A stretch of 64,000 nucleotides of DNA from Actinospineispora acaciae DSM 45401 (GTDB lineage Bacteria > Actinomycetota > Actinomycetes > Mycobacteriales > Pseudonocardiaceae), in NCBI RefSeq assembly GCF_000620785.1, contig NZ_JIAI01000011.1, positions 1 to 64,000 on the forward strand, given 5' to 3'. Position 1 is the first letter of the stretch. Each line of letters begins with the position of its first letter. Under the pieces are notes generated by a model that worked only from the letters and a program-made list of their open reading frames with translations, made no database searches and was not told the origin of the DNA. The translations under genes were made by a program, and so were the position numbers. Positions 59,037 to 64,000 of the stretch are shown piece by piece.

Positions 59037-59673
59037 CCGGGAACAGGGTTACGAGCGTGGCGGCCGCGGCGTGGTCGCCGGTCACGGTGAGCGCGCCGGA
59101 GCGTTCGGCGTCGGCCAGCGGGCGGCCGCCGAAGATCACGGCGCGCAGCGTGGCCGGGTCGGTGTCGATGGTGACGTCGGCGGAGCCGTCGTCGGTACGG
59201 GCGGCCGTGAGCACACCGTCGGCCACCGTGAGGTGAAACGTTTCAACATCGAGCCGTAGCCGGTAGCTCGCCCGCAAACCCGCCGCCCGCCCCGGGTCGA
59301 ACATCGACTTCAGCGCGATGACCAGCGAGTCCACCGTCAGCTCCGCCTCGGTGTCGACGGCGGTGGCGGCGCCCCAGCGGCCGAGCGCGAGCAGCGCCGG
59401 CTCCAGCTCGCGCCCCCTCGCGGTCAGCTCGTAGACCACCGCGCCGGTCGGCGGCCCGAGCCGGCGGCGTTGCACCACCCCGGCCGCCTCCAGCTCGCGC
59501 ACCCGCTGGGACAGCACGTTCGGGCTCACCGCCCCCAGCCCCTGCCGCAGCTGGCCGAACCGCTTCGGCCCGAGCAGCAGGTCGCGCACCACCAGCAGCG
59601 CCCACCGCTCGCCCACCAGGTCGAGGGCGCGCGCGATCCCGCACGGGTCCTGATAGCTGCGCGCGGCGGTCAC
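58993..59673 (-). CDS. HxlR-family regulator with C-terminal SCP2-like domain
   Basis: 226 aa, GTG start. Winged helix: CGIARALDLVGERWALLVVRDLLLGPKRFGQLRQGLGAVSPNVLSQRVRELEAAGVVQRR. The second half (SYRLRLDVETFHLTVADGVLTAAR...ADVTIDTDPATLRAVIFGGRPLADAERSGALTVTGD) looks like an SCP2 sterol-binding-type fold that could hold a lipophilic ligand. It diverges from an alpha/beta hydrolase gene; two palindromes lie between them. Confidence 0.85.
   Translation of the reverse strand: MTAARSYQDPCGIARALDLVGERWALLVVRDLLLGPKRFGQLRQGLGAVSPNVLSQRVRELEAAGVVQRRRLGPPTGAVVYELTARGRELEPALLALGRWGAATAVDTEAELTVDSLVIALKSMFDPGRAAGLRASYRLRLDVETFHLTVADGVLTAARTDDGSADVTIDTDPATLRAVIFGGRPLADAERSGALTVTGDHAAAATLVTLFPVTGGERDGARRCRR
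59234..59245. promoter_or_regulatory. LacI-type palindrome inside the HxlR gene
   Basis: TGAAACGTTTCA, within a 16-nt stretch shared with 36152. It codes for part of VETFH in the HxlR protein. Possibly a true operator or chance in a coding sequence. Confidence 0.28.
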
Positions 59674-59684
59674 GTTTTCAAGTC

Positions 59685-59706
59685 TATACGAAATCCGTAC
59701 CGTATA
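59685..59706. promoter_or_regulatory. Operator-like inverted repeat TATACG-N10-CGTATA
   Basis: Arms at 59685-59690 and 59701-59706, with an inner TACG-N5-CGTA pair, 12 nt upstream of the HxlR start. AT-rich in a high-GC genome. Probable binding site of the HxlR repressor. Confidence 0.5.
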
Positions 59707-59723
59707 GTCCTAACTTAGGACTA
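59705..59723. promoter_or_regulatory. Palindrome TAGTCCTAA-C-TTAGGACTA
   Basis: Perfect 9-bp arms around one base, ending just before the GGAGGAG ribosome-binding site of the hydrolase gene. Overlaps the 3' edge of the other palindrome. Likely operator controlling the hydrolase. Confidence 0.5.
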
Positions 59724-59737
59724 AGGAGGAGAAGGTC

Positions 59738-60439
59738 ATGGCTACCTACGTTCTGATCCCGGGGGCCGGCGGCGAGGCGTGGTACTGGCACCGGGTGGTG
59801 CCCCTGCTGCGCGAGCGCGGGCACGACGTGATCGCCGTCGACCTGCCCGCCGACGACGACTCGGCCGGCCTCGCCGAGTACACCGACGCCGTGGTCGAGG
59901 CCATCGGCGACCGGCACGACGAGCTGATCCTGGTCGCCCAGTCGATGGCGGGATTCACCGCGCCGCTGGTGTGCGAGCGGGTGTCGGTGCGGCTGCTGGT
60001 CATGCTGGCCGCGATGACCCCGGCGCCAGGGGAGTCGCCCGGCGACTGGTGGGCCAACACCGGCCAGCCGGCCGCCGAGCGCGAGCTCGCCGAGCGGGAG
60101 GGCCGCGCCTGGGGCGGCGAGTTCGACCCGCTCGTGACGTTCCTGCACGACGTCCCGCCGGCCGTGGTGGAGCAGGCGATGGCGCGCGGACAGCGCGACC
60201 AGTCCGACGCGCCGTTCGCCAAGCCGTGGCCGCTGTCGGGCTGGCCGGAGGTGCCGACCCGGTTCCTGCTCACCAGGGGCGACCGGCTGTTCCCCGCCGA
60301 GTTCCAGCGCCGGGTGGTCCGCGAGCGCCTCGGCATCACCCCGGACGAGATGGACGGCGGCCACCTGGTCGCGCTCAGCCGCCCCGCCGAGCTGGTCGAC
60401 CGCCTGGAGGCCTACCGCGCCGAGGCCGGCCCGCGCTGA
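59738..60439 (+). CDS. Alpha/beta hydrolase
   Basis: 233 aa with an unusually strong Shine-Dalgarno (AAGGAGGAGAAGG). Compact esterase fold: TYVLIPGAGGEAWYWHRVVPLLRERGH, the nucleophile Ser in LVAQSMAGFTAPL, and the His in MDGGHLVALSRPAEL. Resembles salicylate esterase/hydroxynitrile lyase-type small hydrolases. Expressed divergently from the HxlR regulator, so probably induced by a small aromatic or electrophilic ligand. Substrate unknown. Confidence 0.88.
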   Translation: MATYVLIPGAGGEAWYWHRVVPLLRERGHDVIAVDLPADDDSAGLAEYTDAVVEAIGDRHDELILVAQSMAGFTAPLVCERVSVRLLVMLAAMTPAPGESPGDWWANTGQPAAERELAEREGRAWGGEFDPLVTFLHDVPPAVVEQAMARGQRDQSDAPFAKPWPLSGWPEVPTRFLLTRGDRLFPAEFQRRVVRERLGITPDEMDGGHLVALSRPAELVDRLEAYRAEAGPR

Positions 60440-60502
60440 CGTCCGGCGGGCCCGAGGAGCCCATCGACCTGGACCTCTTAGTGAAGGCTTAAGGTCGCGG
60501 CC

Positions 60503-61501
60503 GTGAGAGCGCGCGCGGGGTGGCTGGTCGGGGTTGCGGTGGTCGCGGTGGTCGCGGGCGGATGTGGCTCGCCGTCGGCACCGCCCGCGAGCTCGGCCCC
60601 CGCGAGCCCGCCCGCGCCCGCCCCCTCGGCCACCGCGCCTGGGACCCTGCCCGCCGACGCCCCGGACGTGATCAAGCTCCCGCCCGGTTTCGCGCCGGAG
60701 GGGATCGCGGTCGGCCAGGGTTCCACGGCGTACCTCTCCAACAGGGAGAACGGCGCGCTCTACCGGGTCGACCTCGCCACCGGCCAGGGCGCCCAGCTCG
60801 CGCCGCCGTCCGGCAAGGGCATGCAGGGCCTCAAGGTCCGCGACGGCCGGATCTACGCGGCCGGGCGCAGCGCCGGCGACGCCAGGGTGCTCGACGCCGC
60901 TACCGGCCGCCAACTGGCCAGCATCCCGCTGGTCCAGCGGCCGACCGAGGACAACAACCTGATCAACGACGACCTGCTGACGAACGACACCTGGTGGCTG
61001 ACCGACTCGCGCAACCCGGTCCTCTACCGGATCGCCCTCAAACCGGACGGCACCCCCGGCGACGTGCGCAAAGTCCAACTGACCGGCGACTACCGCCACC
61101 AGAAGGGCGTCAACGCCAACGGCATAGCGCTCACCCCGGACGGCACCGGCCTGCTGATCGTCCAGTCCAACACCGGCACGCTGCTGCGCGTCGACCCGAA
61201 CACCGGCAACGCCCGCACCGTGGACCTGGGCGGGGAGAAGCTGGACGACGGCGACGGCCTGCTGCTCGACGGCCAGACGCTCTACGTCGCGCAGAACGAC
61301 CCGAACAAGCTCGTCGTCATCCAGCTCGACAAGACCGCATCCACCGGCCGGGTCACCCAGCGCATCGCCGACCCCCGCTTCGACAACCCGAGCACGATCG
61401 CCGCCTACGCCGGACGCCTGTACCTGCCGAACGCCCGGTTCGGCGTCGACGCGACCCCCACGACCGCCTACACGGTGATCTCCGTCCCCCTCCCGCGCTA
61501 A
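60503..61501 (+). CDS. SMP-30/NHL-like beta-propeller lipoprotein
   Basis: 332 aa. Lipoprotein signal with lipobox VVAGGC (Cys21), then a Pro/Ala/Ser linker and a six-bladed-propeller-like repeat: FAPEGIAVGQGSTAYLSNRENGALYRVDLATG, KGMQGLKVRDGRIYAAGRSAGDARVLDAATGRQL, KGVNANGIALTPDGTGLLIVQSNTGTLLRVDPNTG, DDGDGLLLDGQTLYVAQNDPNKLVVIQLD. Related to SMP-30/gluconolactonase-type sugar-lactonases or binding proteins on the outer face of the membrane. No clear catalytic metal set can be named with confidence. Confidence 0.8.
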   Translation: MRARAGWLVGVAVVAVVAGGCGSPSAPPASSAPASPPAPAPSATAPGTLPADAPDVIKLPPGFAPEGIAVGQGSTAYLSNRENGALYRVDLATGQGAQLAPPSGKGMQGLKVRDGRIYAAGRSAGDARVLDAATGRQLASIPLVQRPTEDNNLINDDLLTNDTWWLTDSRNPVLYRIALKPDGTPGDVRKVQLTGDYRHQKGVNANGIALTPDGTGLLIVQSNTGTLLRVDPNTGNARTVDLGGEKLDDGDGLLLDGQTLYVAQNDPNKLVVIQLDKTASTGRVTQRIADPRFDNPSTIAAYAGRLYLPNARFGVDATPTTAYTVISVPLPR

Positions 61502-61510
61502 GCCGCACAA

Positions 61511-61557
61511 CGCCCACACGGGCTTACCCAGGAGACCCGCCCACCCGTGATTGGGCG
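61511..61557 (+). terminator. Long-stem hairpin after the lipoprotein gene
   Basis: CGCCCACACGGG pairs with CCCGTG-AT-TGGGCG (12 bp with a 2-nt bulge) starting 10 nt after the stop. Probable terminator separating the lipoprotein gene from menJ. Confidence 0.5.
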
Positions 61558-61593
61558 AGCGCCAGGGGTCCGGCTTACACTCGCGAACGGACT

Positions 61594-61611
61594 TCGTGAA
61601 TCCGTTCACAA
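61594..61611. promoter_or_regulatory. Rex operator (ROP) upstream of menJ
   Basis: TCGTGAATCCGTTCACAA matches TTGTGAA-N4-TTCACAA at 13 of 14 defined positions. It lies 66 nt before the menJ start, in the position of a core promoter. Rex is encoded in this window. It predicts NADH-responsive control of menaquinone reduction and perhaps of the nuo genes downstream. Confidence 0.72.
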
Positions 61612-61677
61612 GCGACCGGACAGACCAGCAGAACACGCGCTACCACCACATGCGCCACAACGCACCGGGAGAGCCGT

Positions 61678-62991
61678 ATGGCCGAGCCGACCGCACCGAG
61701 CGCCGCCGGTGACACGGACCGCACGGCCGATGTCATCGTGGTCGGCGCCGGCCCGGCCGGCTCGACGGCCGCCGCCTACCTGGCCCGCGCCGGCCTGGAC
61801 GTGCTGCTGCTGGAGAAGTCCACGTTCCCCCGGCCGAAGGTGTGCGGCGACGGCTTCACCCCGCGCGGCATGAAGCAGATCATCGACCTGGGCATCGACT
61901 GCTCCGAGGCGAACGGCTGGCTGCACAACCGGGGCCTGCGGGTGCTCGGCGGCGGCGTCAGCCTGGAGCTGGACTGGCCGGACCTGGCCAGCTTCCCGAA
62001 CTTCGGCGCGGTCCGGCCCCGGCAGGACTTCGACGAGCTGCTGGTCCGCAACGCGGAGAAGGCCGGCGCCCGGCTGCACGAGCAGACCAGCGTCACCGAG
62101 GCGATCACCGACGAGCGCACCGGCCGGGTCACCGGCGTGCGCGCCACCATCGGCAAGGGCAAGGACAAGCAGGCCCTCACCTTCCGCGCCCCGCTCACCC
62201 TGGCCTGCGACGGCGTCTCGGCACGGGTCGCGCTGTCCCTGGGCATGGCCAAGCGGGACGACCGGCCGATGGGCGTTGCGGTGCGCCGCTACTACACCAG
62301 CCCGCGCCACAACGACGACTACCTCGAGTCGCACCTGGAGCTCTGGGACCGCAGTGATCCACGTAGCCCCAAGCTCCTCCCCGGCTACGGCTGGATCTTC
62401 GGCATGGGCGACGGCACCAGCAACGTGGGCCTGGGCATCCTGTCCACCAGCCGCGCGTTCGGCTCCACCGACTACCGCGCGCTGCTCAAGTCCTGGCTGG
62501 ACGGCACCCCCGAGGAGTGGGGCTACCGCGACGAGAACGCGGTGGGCACGGTGGGCGGTGCCGCGCTGCCGATGGGCTTCAACCGGACCCCGCACTACCG
62601 CCCGGGCCTGCTGCTGGTCGGCGACGCCGGCGGCATGGTGAACCCGTTCAACGGCGAGGGCATCGCGTACGCCATGGAGTCTGCGTCCATCGCCGCCGGC
62701 TGCGCGATCCAGTCGCTGGCCCGCTCCGGCTCGGCAGCCGAGCACGCGCTGAGCGGCTACCCGACGGCGATGCGCCAGGCCCTGGGCAGCTACTACCGCA
62801 TCGGCAACCTGTTCTCGCGCGCCATCGGCAATCCCACGGTGATGCGGCTGGCCACCCGGCACGGGCTGCCGCGCAAGACGTTGATGGCGTTCCTGCTCAA
62901 GCTGCTGGCGAACCTGTACGACCCGAAAGGCGGCGATAGCTCGGACCGGGTCATCCACGCGATGACGCGGCTCACACCCAGCCTTGAGTAA
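61678..62991 (+). CDS. menJ: Geranylgeranyl reductase family protein, menaquinone reductase
   Basis: 437 aa FAD enzyme. Dinucleotide motif DVIVVGAGPAGSTAAAYLARAGLDVLLLE, then KVCGDGFTPRGMKQIIDLGI and the second FAD motif LLLVGDAGGMVNPFNGEGIAYAMES. MenJ (Rv0561c) saturates one isoprene of the menaquinone tail. It follows menG at a few genes' distance, as in mycobacteria, and a Rex operator-like site precedes it. A hairpin lies just after the stop, before nuoA. Confidence 0.9.
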   Translation: MAEPTAPSAAGDTDRTADVIVVGAGPAGSTAAAYLARAGLDVLLLEKSTFPRPKVCGDGFTPRGMKQIIDLGIDCSEANGWLHNRGLRVLGGGVSLELDWPDLASFPNFGAVRPRQDFDELLVRNAEKAGARLHEQTSVTEAITDERTGRVTGVRATIGKGKDKQALTFRAPLTLACDGVSARVALSLGMAKRDDRPMGVAVRRYYTSPRHNDDYLESHLELWDRSDPRSPKLLPGYGWIFGMGDGTSNVGLGILSTSRAFGSTDYRALLKSWLDGTPEEWGYRDENAVGTVGGAALPMGFNRTPHYRPGLLLVGDAGGMVNPFNGEGIAYAMESASIAAGCAIQSLARSGSAAEHALSGYPTAMRQALGSYYRIGNLFSRAIGNPTVMRLATRHGLPRKTLMAFLLKLLANLYDPKGGDSSDRVIHAMTRLTPSLE

Positions 62992-62998
62992 GGCTTGC

Positions 62999-63020
62999 CT
63001 CACTCGCGGAGCGAGCTGAG
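62999..63020 (+). terminator. Hairpin between menJ and nuoA
   Basis: CTCACTCGC-GGA-GCGAG(C)TGAG forms a 9-bp stem with one bulge, 8 nt after the menJ stop. No T-run. A terminator or attenuator; it leaves open whether nuoA is read from the menJ promoter. Confidence 0.45.
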
Positions 63021-63094
63021 CAGATGATTAGGGTCGGCAAAGTGTCGGCTGAGATAACAGGGATTCGGGCGACAAGCGAAATCGGAGGCGAGAG

Positions 63095-63460
63095 ATGCTC
63101 CAGCCCTACCTCCCGCTAGTGCTCATGTTCGCGCTGGCCGGTGCGTTCGCGTTGTTCTCCGTGACGGCCGCGCCGTTCGTGGGTCCGCGCCGGTACAACA
63201 AGGCCAAGCTGGAGGCCTACGAGTGCGGCATCGAGCCGTCGCCGCAGCCGATGGTCGGCGGCGGGCGGATGCCTGTCGCCTACTACCTGACGGCGATGCT
63301 GTTCATCCTGTTCGACATCGAAATGGTGTTCCTCTACCCGTTCGCCGTCACCGCCGATTCGCTCGGATTGTTCGGGCTGGTCGAGATCGTGCTGTTCATC
63401 GGCACCGTCGGTTTCGCCTACATCTACGTATGGCGGCGCGGCGGGCTGGACTGGAACTAA
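63095..63460 (+). CDS. nuoA: NADH-quinone oxidoreductase subunit A
   Basis: 121 aa, three TM helices. YLPLVLMFALAGAFALFSV, then the conserved loop YNKAKLEAYECGIEPSPQP, AYYLTAMLFILFDIEMVFLYPFAV and a C-terminal third helix ending YVWRRGGLDWN. Membrane-arm subunit of complex I, near the quinone site. The ATG follows GGAGGCGAGAG. First gene of the nuo operon. Confidence 0.96.
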   Translation: MLQPYLPLVLMFALAGAFALFSVTAAPFVGPRRYNKAKLEAYECGIEPSPQPMVGGGRMPVAYYLTAMLFILFDIEMVFLYPFAVTADSLGLFGLVEIVLFIGTVGFAYIYVWRRGGLDWN

Positions 63461-63470
63461 GGGGCTAACC

Positions 63471-64000
63471 ATGGGACTAGAGGAGAAACTCCCGAGCGGT
63501 GTGCTGCTGGCCAGCGTGGAGAAGCTGGTCAACTGGACCCGTAAGTCCTCGCTGTGGCCGGCCACCTTCGGGCTGGCCTGCTGCGCGATCGAGATGATGA
63601 CCACCGGCGCGCCCCGCTACGACCTGGCCCGGTTCGGCATGGAGGTGTTCCGCGCCTCGCCCCGCCAGGCCGACCTGATGATCGTGGCCGGCCGGGTGAG
63701 CCAGAAGATGGCCCCGGTGCTGCGCCAGATCTACGACCAGATGCCCGAGCCGCGCTGGGTGCTGGCCATGGGCGTGTGCGCGTCCTCGGGCGGGATGTTC
63801 AACAACTACGCGATCGTGCAGGGCGTCGACCACATCGTGCCGGTGGACATGTACCTGCCCGGCTGCCCGCCACGCCCGGAAATGCTGATGGACGCCATCC
63901 TCAAGCTCCACGCGAAGATCATGGACGAGCCGCTCGGCCCGAAGCGGGCGGCGCTGCTCGCCGAGAGCGGCCACCGCACCGAGCTGATCCCGTCGTCTAT
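63471..64000 (+). CDS. nuoB: NADH-quinone oxidoreductase subunit B (partial, runs off the window)
   Basis: The first ~176 codons are visible, with no stop before the window end. MGLEEKLPSGVLLASVEKL, then the N2 cluster ligands in FGLACCAIEMMTTG, later GVCASSGGMFNNY and the last Cys in YLPGCPPRPEMLMDAI. NuoB carries the terminal 4Fe-4S cluster that reduces quinone. Starts 10 nt after nuoA with AAGGGGC upstream. Confidence 0.95.
   Translation, partial: MGLEEKLPSGVLLASVEKLVNWTRKSSLWPATFGLACCAIEMMTTGAPRYDLARFGMEVFRASPRQADLMIVAGRVSQKMAPVLRQIYDQMPEPRWVLAMGVCASSGGMFNNYAIVQGVDHIVPVDMYLPGCPPRPEMLMDAILKLHAKIMDEPLGPKRAALLAESGHRTELIPSS

Noticed and set aside
63021..63094. Possible Rex operator directly before nuoA
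   Set aside because: No sequence there matches TTGTGAA-N4-TTCACAA better than chance; only the site before menJ qualifies.
1..64000. tRNA or rRNA genes
   Set aside because: No stretch with the TTCGAATC-type T-loop plus paired acceptor arms was found by eye, and no rRNA sequence was recognised.

Overview
The window is high-GC (roughly 70-75%) actinobacterial chromosome, nearly all coding, with many GTG starts and ATGA-type overlaps. Gene order follows the mycobacterial ppx-proC, hemACDB-hemL-ccs, menAEB, menD-mgtA-ubiE blocks almost gene for gene. A BldN-type sigma factor with its DUF5667 anti-sigma partner, followed by glutaredoxin-rex-hemA, matches the Streptomyces arrangement. Together this suggests a mycelial Pseudonocardiales member (Saccharothrix, Lentzea or Amycolatopsis-like). 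This rests on gene content and order only; no search was run.

Layout. 0.2-8.1 kb: ppx, a disordered membrane protein, a sugar isomerase, a thioesterase, proC, a small MerR/Xis-like HTH protein, the 33-aa ribosomal protein bS22, an SDR epimerase and a PlsC-like acyltransferase. 8.1-11.6 kb (minus): SerB1-like HAD phosphatase, DUF5667 anti-sigma protein, BldN-like ECF sigma. 12.1-15.6 kb: acyl-CoA ligase, glutaredoxin, membrane molybdo-oxidoreductase. 15.7-24.2 kb: rex with its operator, then hemA, hemC, hemD, hemB, two membrane proteins and hemL. 24.2-30.8 kb: a phosphatase, the system II cytochrome c maturation set (TlpA/ResA-like, CcdA, ResB, CcsB) and a ParA-like ATPase. 31.0-39.8 kb: menA, menE and menB, interrupted by a two-subunit N,N-dimethylformamidase operon with a LuxR-type regulator. 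39.9-42.1 kb: a PH-domain/TM/degenerate-nuclease fusion. 42.5-48.8 kb: an FCD-GntR-controlled operon with a lactonase, a hydroxyacid-oxoacid transhydrogenase homologue, an FmdB zinc ribbon and a FAD/Fe-S hydroxyacid dehydrogenase. 48.8-64 kb: Uma2, aldo-keto reductase, YbaK, menD, P-loop kinase-like protein, DUF3592, an IMPase-like protein, two glycosyltransferases, epoxide hydrolase, menG, HxlR regulator, hydrolase, lipoprotein, menJ, nuoA and the start of nuoB.

The core theme is respiration: haem, cytochrome c, menaquinone and complex I genes lie together. Operator-like Rex sites precede both rex-hemACD and menJ.

Two things stand out. First, a family of tandem 22-nt repeats, each unit starting GAGTCG, occurs at six loci. 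It lies in two intergenic gaps after haem genes, beside menB, over the menD stop, and in frame inside two enzymes. A C-rich strand bias builds up on one side of it. Second, the 42.5-48.8 kb operon looks like a complete cycle: lactone hydrolysis, transfer of the hydroxyacid hydride to 2-oxoglutarate, and reoxidation of the resulting 2-hydroxyglutarate. A shared TGGCATGCCA operator fits control by the adjacent GntR regulator.
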